A stretch of DNA of 39,853 bases from Akkermansia muciniphila (GTDB taxonomy: Bacteria > Verrucomicrobiota > Verrucomicrobiia > Verrucomicrobiales > Akkermansiaceae): NCBI GenBank assembly GCA_945901795.1, contig CAMDLP010000027.1:1-39853 (forward strand), read 5' to 3'. The notes beneath the pieces are model-generated. The model saw only the letters and a program-made list of their open reading frames with translations. It had not been told where the DNA came from and searched no databases. Positions within the stretch are counted from its first letter, which is position 1. Each line of letters begins with the position of its first letter. The position numbers and the translations under genes were made by a program. Below, in pieces: positions 8,392 to 17,033 of the stretch.

Positions 8392-9570
8392 TCACCCGAC
8401 CAAATGCGCGCCTTGTGAGGGCCGGGAGGCGAAGATCTGCGGCGTGATGCCGGTGGCTTTTTCGTATTCCGCGCCGAGTGTGGCGGCGATTTCCGAGGCT
8501 TTGCGGGATTCGCAGAGGGTGACGGTAGAACCGCCGAAGCCGCCGCCGGTCATGCGGGTGCCGATGACTCCGCCGTTGCGGCCGATCTTGCGGGCGATCT
8601 CGACCATGATGTCGAGCTCCTTGCAGGAGACTTCAAAATCGTCGCGCAGCGAGTCGTGGCTGGCGGCCATCAGCGGGCCGAGCGTTTCGAAATCATTTCT
8701 GGCAAGCGCGGCGGCGGCGGCGATGGTGCGGGAAATCTCCCCGACAACGTGGCGGGAACGACGGTTGACCGGGTCGCCGAGCTTTTCCCAGTTCGCCTGC
8801 ACGTCGGCGGCGGTGACGTCGCGCCAGGAGGCCTTACCGAGAATGGCGAGGCCGTCTTCGGTGTGCTTGCGGCGGGCGGCGTAGCCTCCGTCGGATAGCT
8901 CGTGGTGCACCATCGTGTTCGAGATGAGCACGGTGAGGTCGGGGTTTTCGAAGGGGACAAGTTCGGGCTCGCCGGTCTGGCAGTCGATGAGGACGAGTCG
9001 GTTAGGTTTGCCGAAGGCGGAGGCGAACTGGTCCATGATGCCGCAGGGGACATGGGCGAAGTCGTGCTCAGCCTTCTGGCAGAGCAGGGCTTTTTCCTTG
9101 GTGTCGAGAACGGTGTCTAGCAGGCCTTCGAGGAAGGTGGCGGTGGCGCATTCGAGCGCGGCGGAGGACGATAAGCCCGCGCCGCCGGGGATGGAGGAGA
9201 GGATGTAGGCGTCGAAGCCGGGGACATGATGGCCGCGGTCCTGGAAACCGCGGATGACGCCGCGCAAGTAGTTCGCCCACTTGGGTTCACTGATTTCCTG
9301 GGGCTGGGTGAGGTCGAGCGTGACGACTTCCTCGCTGAGCGCGGAGGTGATCCGGGCGTTCGTCGTGCCGTTAGCACAGCCGGCGATGACGATGTAGCGG
9401 TCGATCGCGAACGGCATGACAAAGCCGTCGCAATAGTCGATGTGCTCGCCGATGAGGTTGACGCGTCCCGGCGCGGCGGCGGTGATGGTGGCCTTGGGTT
9501 GGAGACGGCCCGCGAGTCCTGCGGCGGCGTCGGTTACGAGGTCACTGAGGTTTGGATTGATCTGGAGCAT
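8392..9570 (-). CDS. galK: galactokinase
   Basis: A 392-residue galactokinase, phosphorylating alpha-D-galactose at C1 with ATP in the first committed step of the Leloir pathway. All three signatures are present: APGRVNLIGEH (33-43), the GHMP kinase ATP loop GGAGLSSSAAL (129-139), and GTRMTGGGFGGS (337-348). Asp180 in CGIMDQFAS matches the catalytic base of the family. The ATG at 9570 is 12 bases beyond the opgH stop, so it is probably the last gene of the opgG-opgH operon. No other Leloir gene is seen in the window. The length is normal. Confidence 0.96.
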   Translation of the reverse strand: MLQINPNLSDLVTDAAAGLAGRLQPKATITAAAPGRVNLIGEHIDYCDGFVMPFAIDRYIVIAGCANGTTNARITSALSEEVVTLDLTQPQEISEPKWANYLRGVIRGFQDRGHHVPGFDAYILSSIPGGAGLSSSAALECATATFLEGLLDTVLDTKEKALLCQKAEHDFAHVPCGIMDQFASAFGKPNRLVLIDCQTGEPELVPFENPDLTVLISNTMVHHELSDGGYAARRKHTEDGLAILGKASWRDVTAADVQANWEKLGDPVNRRSRHVVGEISRTIAAAAALARNDFETLGPLMAASHDSLRDDFEVSCKELDIMVEIARKIGRNGGVIGTRMTGGGFGGSTVTLCESRKASEIAATLGAEYEKATGITPQIFASRPSQGAHLVG

Positions 9571-9582
9571 GGGATTTGGAGG

Positions 9583-11763
9583 TTAGTTCGCCTCAGCGGC
9601 GGGTGATTGGTCTAGACGGCGGCGATAGCTTTCCAAGGCATGTGTCCAAGCGCTGTGGATTCCTTCCGCCGGGCGCAGCCAGACGGCGCGGTGCATCATG
9701 AGCATCGCGGGGGCGGCGTAAAGCAGTTCGGAAAGTTCGTTTTTGGAAAGTCCGGCCGGCCCCTCGCTGAGGCAGCGCTCGGCCAAGGCTTCTTCGGTCG
9801 GTGTCAGGTCGGATTGCTCCAGCAGGGCGACGTGGACTCCGTTGACGTAGGGATCGACGACGGCGGCGACGACTCCTCGACGGGCGTCGGTGGAGGCGTC
9901 GAGCGCGGGATCGACGGCGGCGGTGGCGTTGTCGGCGAGGCGGATGACGTCAGGCGGGTTGAGCTCTTCGGGGGTGGCGAGGATTTTTTTTCTCAACAGG
10001 GCGCGGCCGTAGCGGGACCGGCTGGTCCAGACGGAGACCGGCGCGGATAGCAGGAGCCCGAGTAAGATCGGGGTCATCCAGAGCGCGAAGGCATATCTTG
10101 AAGTGAAGTCGCCGGGGTTTTTCGAATGGAAGCCGATGTTGATCGCGACTGCGGTCCAGACCAGGCCGAGAATCGTCTGCGGCGCGTGGAAGCGGAAAGC
10201 GTCGGCCCACGAGGTGCCGTCGGTTTCGCGGTTTTGATTTCCCCAGCCGACCGCGCGGCCGAGGATGATGCTCAGCACCATCAGCGTGTGGGCAAGCATG
10301 ATACAGGGCGCGAGCAGCATGGAGACGATGGTTTCCAAGGTTGCTCCGATCATGATCCGGAAGGCGCCGCCGAACGAGCGGCGGATGCTTGGCGTTAGAA
10401 CCGCGCCGGTGACGGCGAGGATTTTCGGCAGGAATAACAGGGCGAAAATGAGCACGGTCAGGATGATGCTCTGTTGGATTCCGTCGATGTGGAACCAGCG
10501 GGCGGCATAGCTTTCGAAGGGCAGCTGGCTCAGGTCGCTGGAGTAGCGGTCCCAGGCGATCCAGGTGCCGAGGGCGAGGAACAGGAACCAAAGCGGGCTG
10601 CCGAGGTAGGCCATGATGCCCATGAAGAGGTGCATCCTAACGGAAAACGGCAGTTTGCGGGCGAAGATGAGCCACAGGTGCTGGAGGTTTCCCTGGCACC
10701 AGCGGCGGTCGCGGATGAGGTGGTCCACCAGCGTCGGAGGGGCTTCCTCGTAGGTGCCCTCGATGTCCCAGGCGAGCCAGACTTCCCAGCCTTGGCTGAC
10801 CATCAGCGCGGCCTCGACGAAGTCATGGCTGAGAATCCGCCCGCCGAACGGCTCGCGGCCGGGCAGGGCGGGGAGCTCGCAGAACTCGGAAAACGGCTTC
10901 ACGCGGATCAAGGCGTTGTGGCCCCAGTAGCTGCCGCCGCTGAGCTGCCAGTAGTTGAGCCCGCGGATGAAGAGCGGGCCGTAAAGCCGCATCGCGAACT
11001 GTTGAAGACGGGTGAATACCGAGACGCCGCGGATCAGTTTCGGCGGCGTCTGGAGAATCCCAAGCCGCGGATAGGCCTCCATGATGCGGGTCATCTTCAC
11101 GATGTCGGTGCCGTCCATCAGGCTGTCCGCGTCGAGCACGAGCATCGATTCGTAGTCGCCGCCCCAGGTGCGGACGAAGTCGCCGATGTTTCCCGCCTTG
11201 CGGTTCTCGTTGGTCTTGCGGCGGCGGTAATAGATGCGGCCGAACGCGTCGAGACGCCGGCAGAGGTTGGTCCACGAGGTTTCCTCCATCACCCAGAGGT
11301 CGAGGTCGCGGGTGTCGCTGAGGATGAAGAAATCGAAGGAGTCCAGATTTCCGGCGGCTTCGATGGACCGATAGATAGCCTCGATGCGGGCGCAGACGCG
11401 GACGCTGTCTTCGTTATAAACCGGGATGACCACGGCGTGACGCAGGAGCAGCGGGCCGGTCTTTCCGTCGGCGAGTTTGCTGATCCTGACTGAACGCTTG
11501 CGGCCTAGCAGCATATCGAACGCGCCGAAGATGGCATGGAACGATCCGAGTACGAGCAGGCCATTCAGGACCACGAAAATGGCCAGCAGGGGGAAGTGGG
11601 CCTTTTGAAACTGCATCCGATAGAACAGATCCGCCAGCCAGAGACTGGCCGCGATATTAACGATGACCACGCTGCCGAAAAACAGCGTGCGCCGCAGGAT
11701 CGTCCGGAAACGGCCGGAAAACGGCCTGGTGGAATCGCGGGATGTCAGGTCGGGGGTTTCCAT
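9583..11763 (-). CDS. opgH: glucans biosynthesis glucosyltransferase H
   Basis: A 726-residue inner-membrane family 2 glycosyltransferase that makes the linear beta-glucan backbone of osmoregulated periplasmic glucans from UDP-glucose. Two N-terminal membrane helices (about 25-85) precede the cytoplasmic catalytic domain, with VVIPVYNED, FILSDTRD, LVLDADSLMDG and the acceptor/product box RDRRWCQGNLQHL. Several hydrophobic segments follow, starting with HLFMGIMAYLGSPLWFLFL. The start at ATG 11763 overlaps the stop of the preceding gene by one base (TGATG), so translation is probably coupled; an earlier TTG is possible but unneeded. Known as mdoH in enterics. The C-terminal ~100 residues are soluble and Ala-rich. 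Confidence 0.95.
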   Translation of the reverse strand: METPDLTSRDSTRPFSGRFRTILRRTLFFGSVVIVNIAASLWLADLFYRMQFQKAHFPLLAIFVVLNGLLVLGSFHAIFGAFDMLLGRKRSVRISKLADGKTGPLLLRHAVVIPVYNEDSVRVCARIEAIYRSIEAAGNLDSFDFFILSDTRDLDLWVMEETSWTNLCRRLDAFGRIYYRRRKTNENRKAGNIGDFVRTWGGDYESMLVLDADSLMDGTDIVKMTRIMEAYPRLGILQTPPKLIRGVSVFTRLQQFAMRLYGPLFIRGLNYWQLSGGSYWGHNALIRVKPFSEFCELPALPGREPFGGRILSHDFVEAALMVSQGWEVWLAWDIEGTYEEAPPTLVDHLIRDRRWCQGNLQHLWLIFARKLPFSVRMHLFMGIMAYLGSPLWFLFLALGTWIAWDRYSSDLSQLPFESYAARWFHIDGIQQSIILTVLIFALLFLPKILAVTGAVLTPSIRRSFGGAFRIMIGATLETIVSMLLAPCIMLAHTLMVLSIILGRAVGWGNQNRETDGTSWADAFRFHAPQTILGLVWTAVAINIGFHSKNPGDFTSRYAFALWMTPILLGLLLSAPVSVWTSRSRYGRALLRKKILATPEELNPPDVIRLADNATAAVDPALDASTDARRGVVAAVVDPYVNGVHVALLEQSDLTPTEEALAERCLSEGPAGLSKNELSELLYAAPAMLMMHRAVWLRPAEGIHSAWTHALESYRRRLDQSPAAEAN

Positions 11764-12353
11764 CAGTCCAACAGGGTAAACCAAACGGTGACGACGATCA
11801 GCAGCAACAGCAGGCCGACGAACATGAGGCGCATAATCGGTCTACGGTCCATGGTTTCCCACCACTGGGCGGCACCGCTGCCGATGGCGTTGAATTCGAG
11901 GGGGCGGGGAAGCATGGTCAGCTGGGCGAAGCGCGGGCCAGCGGCGAGGTAGGATTTTTTCATGGCCTCGACGAATTCAGGCGGCCACGGCGCGGGTGTT
12001 AGGAAGACGCCTTGCCATTTGCCGGGCATCCCGGCGAGCAGCAGGGCGAGTCTGCCGCGAGCGGCGAGGCGGCGGTTCTCAAGCGGCACGTCGAGCACGT
12101 CTTGGGTCCAGTCGGCGACTTCGCTCAAGGCTTCTTCCATCGCGAGAAGGCGCGCGGGTTTTTCCGGTTCGGCAGCGCGCCGGGCGGAGGCGCGCCAGAG
12201 GATTCCGCGGACGAGTTCGGCGACGAGCAGTCTGTTCCTCAGGCGCAGTGCTTGCAGGTAGGCCTCGACGGCGGCGTAGGCTTCTTCCCACTCATTGAGC
12301 TCGCCCTCGCTGAGCGGGTGCAATGCATTCAAGGAGTGATGCGATGGACCCAT
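11763..12353 (-). CDS. tail-anchored protein of unknown function between opgG and opgH
   Basis: A 196-residue protein whose first 25 bases overlap the end of opgG in another frame and whose stop overlaps the opgH start by one base. ATG at 12353 is chosen; TTG at 12332 in the same frame is an alternative. Most of the protein is predicted helical and soluble (ELNEWEEAYAAVEAYLQALR; LAMEEALSEVADWTQDVLD), with a Trp/Pro-rich central stretch (PGKWQGVFLTPAPWPPEF) and one C-terminal membrane segment (about 173-193, MRLMFVGLLLLLIVVTVWF). This implies a cytoplasmic domain held at the inner membrane beside OpgH. I do not recognise the family. Tight coupling on both sides argues that it is a real gene and a partner or regulator of glucan synthesis, which is inference. 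Confidence 0.75.
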   Translation of the reverse strand: MGPSHHSLNALHPLSEGELNEWEEAYAAVEAYLQALRLRNRLLVAELVRGILWRASARRAAEPEKPARLLAMEEALSEVADWTQDVLDVPLENRRLAARGRLALLLAGMPGKWQGVFLTPAPWPPEFVEAMKKSYLAAGPRFAQLTMLPRPLEFNAIGSGAAQWWETMDRRPIMRLMFVGLLLLLIVVTVWFTLLD

Positions 12354-13879
12354 GTTTCGGTGAGGAAATTTTCTCCGCGTTTGAGGCAGCACCGCAGCTC
12401 GACCGGGCCGATGTCCGCGAGCTTGCCGCCGTCTGCGGCAGGGGCGATTTGGAAGGCGACGCGCCAGCGGGCGTCCGGGATGGATTGGACCGTGATGCCC
12501 TGGATTTTGACTTTCTCGGCACCGGCACCGGTCGCTTGGATGACGGGAGTGAGCGAGGTTTCGCTTTGCTGGTTGAGCGCGTTTCCGGCGAACTCGACGA
12601 CCATGGTGCGTTGCTCGGGCTGCCAATCGTGGACACCGGTGCGGGTCGCCACGACGATTCCGTCGGCCTGCGAGGGGTCCGTTTCCATCGTCCAATGCTG
12701 GCGGTAGGAAAACTCGACGCGATCCCCAGGTTGGGGGATGCGGGAGGGTTCCCACATTGCCACGGTGTTGTCGTCAGTTTCCTTGGAGGTCGGGATTTCC
12801 ATCAGCATCACGCGACCGGGTCCCCAGTCGGAGGTCGGCTCGATCCAGAGTGACGGCCGGAGCTGATAGTCCGCCTCGCCATCCTCGTAGGCGGCGAAAC
12901 GTCGGTCGCGCTGCAGCAGTCCGAAACCGTCGCATTTTTCCATGTCGAAGAAGCTGAATTCCAGTTTGCCGGTGTCGTTAGAAATTGGGCGCCACAAGCG
13001 TTCGCCGGTGCTCGTCCGGATTGCGAGGCCGTCCGAGTCGTGGACTTCCGGGCGGAAGTCATCGAAGCGGCGGCGCGAGTTTTCGCCGAACCAGAACATG
13101 CTCGACATCGGAGCGATGCCGAGGCGTTGGACGGTTTTGCGGGCGAAGAGGACGGCTTTCACGTCAACGAGCGTCTTGTTTCCTGGCGCGATTTTGAATT
13201 GGTAGGCGCCTGAGTAGGAAGGTCCGTCGAGCAGCGCGTAAACCGTGGCTTGGGTGCTGTTTTCATCCGGTTTGCGCAGCCAGAATTCCCTGAAATTGGG
13301 AAACTCCTCTGCCGTGCCATCGGCTCCGGTATCGACGGCGATGCCGCGCGAGGAGATGCCGTAGTGCTGGTTTTTCCCGAGCGCCCGCCAGTAGCTCGCT
13401 CCTTGGAAGGCGATGAGCTCGTCGAAAATGTCCGGGTTGTTGAGCGGCGAGTGGAGCCGGAATCCGGCGAAGCCACCCTCGGCGGGGAGGTCGCCGTGCT
13501 TGTTGATGAGCGGGCCGTAATTGAAAAACGCTTCCGCCAGACGGATTCGCTGTTGGTGGCTGCTGGTGAATTCATTGAGCGTCACGGGCTCCCGGTATTG
13601 ATAGCCGGGATGGAAAAACATCGCGCGGAACGGCAGTTTTTCGGTCGACCACAAGGCCTGGTTCGGGTTGAAGCGGATGTCGCGATATTGGTCGTAGGTC
13701 AGCTCGTTCATCCAGGCCGGAAGGCTGTCGCGGTTCGGGGCGATGTAGGGCTTGTTCGCGAGGTCGCGTGCCCGACTTTGGATGCTTTCGAAGCCGACAT
13801 CTTCGCGTTCCCACGTCTGACAAAAAGCAAATGACGTCAAAATTCCTAACGTCGCGAGCAGAATGAATTTCCTTGGCAC
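12329..13879 (-). CDS. opgG: periplasmic glucan biosynthesis protein G/D
   Basis: A 516-residue exported protein of the MdoG/MdoD family, needed in the periplasm for making or branching osmoregulated periplasmic glucans. GTG at 13879 is chosen because it begins a short signal peptide (PRKFILLATLGILTSFAF) directly before the mature start QTWEREDVGF. Family landmarks: LPFRAMFFHPGY (about 85-96), FFNYGPLINKHGDLP, AFQGASYWRALGKNQHYG, GISSRGIAVDTG, MFWFGENSRRRFDDFRPEVHD and WEPSRIPQPGDRVEFSYRQH. Length is close to E. coli OpgG (511). OpgG and the paralogue OpgD are hard to tell apart; opgG is used because it pairs with opgH. It heads the probable operon, 66 bases after a divergent-free methyltransferase stop. 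Confidence 0.93.
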   Translation of the reverse strand: MPRKFILLATLGILTSFAFCQTWEREDVGFESIQSRARDLANKPYIAPNRDSLPAWMNELTYDQYRDIRFNPNQALWSTEKLPFRAMFFHPGYQYREPVTLNEFTSSHQQRIRLAEAFFNYGPLINKHGDLPAEGGFAGFRLHSPLNNPDIFDELIAFQGASYWRALGKNQHYGISSRGIAVDTGADGTAEEFPNFREFWLRKPDENSTQATVYALLDGPSYSGAYQFKIAPGNKTLVDVKAVLFARKTVQRLGIAPMSSMFWFGENSRRRFDDFRPEVHDSDGLAIRTSTGERLWRPISNDTGKLEFSFFDMEKCDGFGLLQRDRRFAAYEDGEADYQLRPSLWIEPTSDWGPGRVMLMEIPTSKETDDNTVAMWEPSRIPQPGDRVEFSYRQHWTMETDPSQADGIVVATRTGVHDWQPEQRTMVVEFAGNALNQQSETSLTPVIQATGAGAEKVKIQGITVQSIPDARWRVAFQIAPAADGGKLADIGPVELRCCLKRGENFLTETWVHRITP

Positions 13880-13920
13880 AGCAGGGTCATAGGTCGGACA
13901 TGGCCCGCCCGTCAAGAATG

Positions 13921-13949
13921 GTGATTTGAAAATCTTTCACCCAAATCAC
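13921..13949. promoter_or_regulatory. inverted repeat upstream of opgG
   Basis: GTGATTTG at 13921-13928 and its exact complement CAAATCAC at 13942-13949 are separated by 13 bases. The right arm covers the methyltransferase stop codon and the whole repeat lies 42-70 bases upstream of the opgG start. It could be an operator for the opg operon or a weak transcription stop for the methyltransferase; no T-run follows on the minus strand, which makes a classical terminator less likely. Confidence 0.35.
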
Positions 13950-14728
13950 ACTTTCGCGGCCAGCCGGGTGGCGTGATAGGTCAGGATTCCGTCGAAATCG
14001 ATGACCTCCGGATCGGCCACCACCCGGTCCGGGTCGAAATCCACGAAAAACCGGTCCACCCGGAATCCGCAATCCGCCAGCAGCGAGAGCAGTTCCGGGT
14101 GCTCGATCCAGCGGATGGTTTGGCGGGAGTGGTAGTTCTGGGGAGGATTTCCGGTGAGGGAATAGCGGTGCTCGCGCTCGACGAGTTGGCGGCGGCGGTC
14201 GAGCTGATGGCGGGTTTCGAGCAGTCCCTCGCGGCCATCCGGCAAGGTGACGCGGTGGTCCTCATACCACTTGTTTTCCGGGAGGTCGCCCAGCAGCTCG
14301 GCGTAGGGCATGAAAACTGTCAGATAGAGGCCGCCGTGGCTTTCCAGAAGAGCGTGCCAGTGGCGGAGCGTCGCTTCCGGGTCGCTTGCCAGTTGGAGGG
14401 TGAAAGCGGGTGCCAGCAGGGCGGAAAATTTCCGGCCATCGTCCCAGACCGCCATGTCGCCTTCGTGGACCACCGGCTGGATTCCCAAGTCGCGCGCCCG
14501 GACATTTCCCAGTTCCAGCATGTCGCGGGAGAGTTCGAGGCCTTCCACGTCCAGTCCCATTTGGACGAGAGGAAACATCAGCCGCCCCGAGCCCGAGCCG
14601 ATTTCAAGCGCCGGACCCGGATGGCTTTTGAGAAACGCCGCCATCAACGCCACCTCGGAGCCGTCGTCCTCGGCCTCCCAGAAGGCGTCATGCAGTTCCG
14701 CTTCGAGTGAGAGGTAGGGCTGGTACAC
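13946..14728 (-). CDS. class I SAM-dependent methyltransferase
   Basis: A 260-residue methyltransferase of unknown substrate. Motif I is ALEIGSGSGRLMFPL (about 40-54), with an acidic residue ending strand 2 (DVEGLELS) and the motif II/III region FSALLAPAFTLQLASDPEATL. The C-terminal part contains LTGNPPQNYHSRQTIRWI and FRVDRFFVDFDPD. GTG at 14728 lies 7 bases after the terC stop and starts a protein with good family alignment from YQPYLSLEAELHDAFW; longer starts run into terC. It is the last gene of a sufE-terC-methyltransferase transcript. The methyl acceptor cannot be named. Confidence 0.82.
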   Translation of the reverse strand: MYQPYLSLEAELHDAFWEAEDDGSEVALMAAFLKSHPGPALEIGSGSGRLMFPLVQMGLDVEGLELSRDMLELGNVRARDLGIQPVVHEGDMAVWDDGRKFSALLAPAFTLQLASDPEATLRHWHALLESHGGLYLTVFMPYAELLGDLPENKWYEDHRVTLPDGREGLLETRHQLDRRRQLVEREHRYSLTGNPPQNYHSRQTIRWIEHPELLSLLADCGFRVDRFFVDFDPDRVVADPEVIDFDGILTYHATRLAAKV

Positions 14729-14735
14729 GTTAGGC

Positions 14736-15551
14736 TTAAATTTCCGCCGCTGCCGGCGGTTGCGATTTCCCGCGCAGCTTGAGATTGAGCAACTCGACAA
14801 GCAGCGAGAACGCCATCGAGAAGTAGATGTAGCCCTTCGGAATGTGGAAGTGCATCGCCTCCGCCATCAGCGCGGTGCCGATGAGAATCAGGAAGGAAAG
14901 AGCGAGCATTTTTACCGACGGGTGACGCGAGACGAAGCTGCTGATCGCGCCCGAGGCGAGCATCATCACGCCGATAGAAATCATTACTGCGACCATCATC
15001 AGCGAGACGCGGGACGGGTCGTTGACCATACCCACGGCGGTGATCACCGAGTCGAGCGAGAAGATGATGTCGATCATCGCGATCTGCACCAGCACCGCGC
15101 CGAAGCTGGCTTTCGCCTTGCTGGTGAGCGTCTCTTCCTCGTGGCCTTCGAGGTTGTGGTGGATTTCCTTGGTGGACTTCCAGATCAGGAAAAACCCGCC
15201 GCCTAGCAGGATGAGATCCTTCCAAGAGAAACCGAGCATGCCGCCGTGCTCCGCGGCTTTCGGCATCATGTCCCACAGCGTCGGGTGGATCGGGATTTCG
15301 AAAATCGCGGTTTGCAGGCTCATGATCCAGGTGATCGAAAGCAGCAGGACCATCCGTGCGCCCATCGCCAAGCTCAGGCCGATGAGGCGGCCTTTTTTCC
15401 GCTGCTCTTCGGGCAGACGGTCCACGAGGATCGAGATGAAGACGATGTTGTCGATGCCGAGGACGATTTCCAACAGCGTCAGTGTTAGCAGCGCGCCCCA
15501 AGCTTGGGGATCGGCGAGCCAGTTGAATTCAAGGAGAGAGGCGATGATCAT
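14736..15551 (-). CDS. TerC family integral membrane protein
   Basis: A 271-residue protein with about seven hydrophobic segments. The two charged membrane motifs of the TerC/Alx family are present: EIVLGIDNIVFISIL (about 28-42) and IDIIFSLDSVITAVGMV (about 138-154). An acidic/histidine cytoplasmic loop lies between them (KSTKEIHHNLEGHEEETL). TerC proteins are linked to tellurite resistance and metal-ion export; Alx exports manganese in E. coli. Which ion is handled here is unknown. The ATG overlaps the sufE stop (ATGA), implying coupled translation. Confidence 0.9.
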   Translation of the reverse strand: MIIASLLEFNWLADPQAWGALLTLTLLEIVLGIDNIVFISILVDRLPEEQRKKGRLIGLSLAMGARMVLLLSITWIMSLQTAIFEIPIHPTLWDMMPKAAEHGGMLGFSWKDLILLGGGFFLIWKSTKEIHHNLEGHEEETLTSKAKASFGAVLVQIAMIDIIFSLDSVITAVGMVNDPSRVSLMMVAVMISIGVMMLASGAISSFVSRHPSVKMLALSFLILIGTALMAEAMHFHIPKGYIYFSMAFSLLVELLNLKLRGKSQPPAAAEI

Positions 15552-15964
15552 AGGGAGGCGAATTCGAGTGCGCGTTGTTTCATCTGGTTGGCCATCAGAG
15601 TCAAGGCATTGGCGCGGGTCGGCGCGAGATGCTCCTTCAGGCCGGTGCGGTCGATGAAACTCATGTCCGCGGTGAGAATGTCATCCGGCGTCTCGCCACT
15701 CAAGACCCGCACGAACAGTGCGATCATGCCCTTGGTGATGAGCGAATCCGAATCCGCCGTGAAAAGGACTTTCCCGCCCTCGAATGCGGCGTCGATCCAG
15801 ACCTGCGACTGGCAGCCCTTGATCAAATGCGCCGGGGTCTTCGAGGTCTCGGCCATCGGCGCGAGTTTTTTCCCGAGGCCGATGACGTATTCATAGCGCT
15901 CCGTCCAATCTTGGAAAAGGGCGAGCTCCTCCAAAAGGTTCTCCTGCTTGTCTGCGATGCTCAT
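15548..15964 (-). CDS. sufE: SufE family sulfur acceptor protein
   Basis: A 138-residue SufE, a cytoplasmic partner of the cysteine desulfurase SufS in iron-sulfur cluster assembly. The persulfide-accepting cysteine is Cys51 in LIKGCQSQVW. Other family features are FQDWTERYEYVIGLGKKL (17-34) and the segment around FIDRTGLKEHLAPTRANAL. Length is typical. No sufS, sufB or sufC is visible, so the desulfurase must lie elsewhere. It is the first gene of the sufE-terC-methyltransferase group and starts 43 bases downstream of the UbiA-like gene's stop. Confidence 0.94.
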   Translation of the reverse strand: MSIADKQENLLEELALFQDWTERYEYVIGLGKKLAPMAETSKTPAHLIKGCQSQVWIDAAFEGGKVLFTADSDSLITKGMIALFVRVLSGETPDDILTADMSFIDRTGLKEHLAPTRANALTLMANQMKQRALEFASL

Positions 15965-16007
15965 ACGGCGGAAGTCATACGCGGGATGAAATTACGGGCA
16001 AGCTCGA

Positions 16008-17033
16008 TCAAGTCGCCGGCGCGAGTCTTTGCAGCAGCAGCGCGGAAATGAAGGCGAGGGGAGGGATGGTGAAACAGGCGATGCTCAGGGGATCCATCCA
16101 ATTTTCAGCCGTAAACATCGCGAGTGACTGGGGAAGTAAGAATATCCAGTCCACCAGCGGAATCCCCGCGAGCAGGGATGACACGTAAACCGGAATCGGC
16201 CTTCGATAAATCGTTCTGCAACAGCTCAGCCAAGCAATGTATGGGATGAGTCCGACGAGCGACTCCCACGAAATCCGCCCCCACAAAAAATAGGGCAGTA
16301 TCAGAAAAAGTGGTGAAAGGAGGAGCGGGATCATTGCGAAATTTCCACCGTCCAGAGATTCATTCATTTTTGATTCGCGCCGAGCGCTCAATGAAAGGCC
16401 GACGATATAACAGAATAACCCGCAGGCTCCGATCCCTGCCAAGATGGCGGTTTCGGGGAGCTGGTTAAACCATATCGACATCCGCAGCGTTCCCGCCGCT
16501 CCGAGAAGCGGGAGAAATGCCCTGCAAAGTCCCATTGGAATGACCGCCCATGCTCCACGCTTGTGCCAGACCGTGTAGATGACGATGCACACGGCAATCG
16601 ATGCCGCTACCACCCCCGCCGGCCATTTGACCGATGTCGCGATGGCGATTCCGGCTAAAGCAAGAATGACGGCACAATTTCGATATGATCTCTGCGTGAA
16701 AAGTCCGCGAGGAAGGGCGCGTTCAGGCCGGTTTCGCGCATCCCAGTCCCGGTCCATCCAGTCGTTGAGAAAATTTCCGGCCACGTAGAGGCAAATGGCT
16801 GCAAGCGAGAGGCGGGTTGTAATCCACCACGGCGTGGTCGGTATTTGGAGAGAGTAACAGCCGATGTTAAGGATAGTGCCCATCACCACGCCCAGCCACA
16901 CATTGCTCACCACGCTCGGGATGTTCGCCACGCGGGCGGTGGAGAGCAGGGCGTGGATCTTTCCGGAGCGGTTCATCGGCCCGCAGCATGCGGGAAAGCT
17001 GCGGAACCGCCAAAAGGAAATCTCCGGGCGCAT
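16008..17033 (-). CDS. UbiA-like prenyltransferase family membrane protein
   Basis: A 341-residue, strongly hydrophobic protein with about eight to nine membrane segments. The first Asp-rich motif of the UbiA family is intact: N90, D91, D94 and D98 in FLNDWMDRDWDARNRPERAL, which in true members binds Mg-diphosphate. The second Asp motif, expected about 120 residues later, is not seen; the matching place reads LSLSARRESKMNESL. This resembles the EboC-like branch of the superfamily rather than menaquinone or heme O synthases, so the substrate is unknown. ATG at 17033 is chosen because GAGGAAAA lies about eight bases upstream; ATG at 16976 is an alternative. No other ebo-type gene is beside it. 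Confidence 0.8.
   Translation of the reverse strand: MRPEISFWRFRSFPACCGPMNRSGKIHALLSTARVANIPSVVSNVWLGVVMGTILNIGCYSLQIPTTPWWITTRLSLAAICLYVAGNFLNDWMDRDWDARNRPERALPRGLFTQRSYRNCAVILALAGIAIATSVKWPAGVVAASIAVCIVIYTVWHKRGAWAVIPMGLCRAFLPLLGAAGTLRMSIWFNQLPETAILAGIGACGLFCYIVGLSLSARRESKMNESLDGGNFAMIPLLLSPLFLILPYFLWGRISWESLVGLIPYIAWLSCCRTIYRRPIPVYVSSLLAGIPLVDWIFLLPQSLAMFTAENWMDPLSIACFTIPPLAFISALLLQRLAPAT

Noticed and set aside
10474-11493. Long open frame (+) opposite opgH, and similar ones opposite mfd (6508-7575), PPK2 (1322-2332) and carA (27969-29018)
   Set aside because: They mirror real genes on the other strand, have no recognisable domains and unnatural composition; they arise from GC-rich third positions.
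11763-12755. A 330-residue version of the gene between opgG and opgH, starting inside opgG
   Set aside because: The first ~134 residues are out-of-frame opgG sequence, Arg/Pro-rich; the real start is near 12353 or 12332.
13921-13949. Inverted repeat as terminator of the methyltransferase gene
   Set aside because: No T-run follows on the minus strand; kept only as a weak regulatory candidate.
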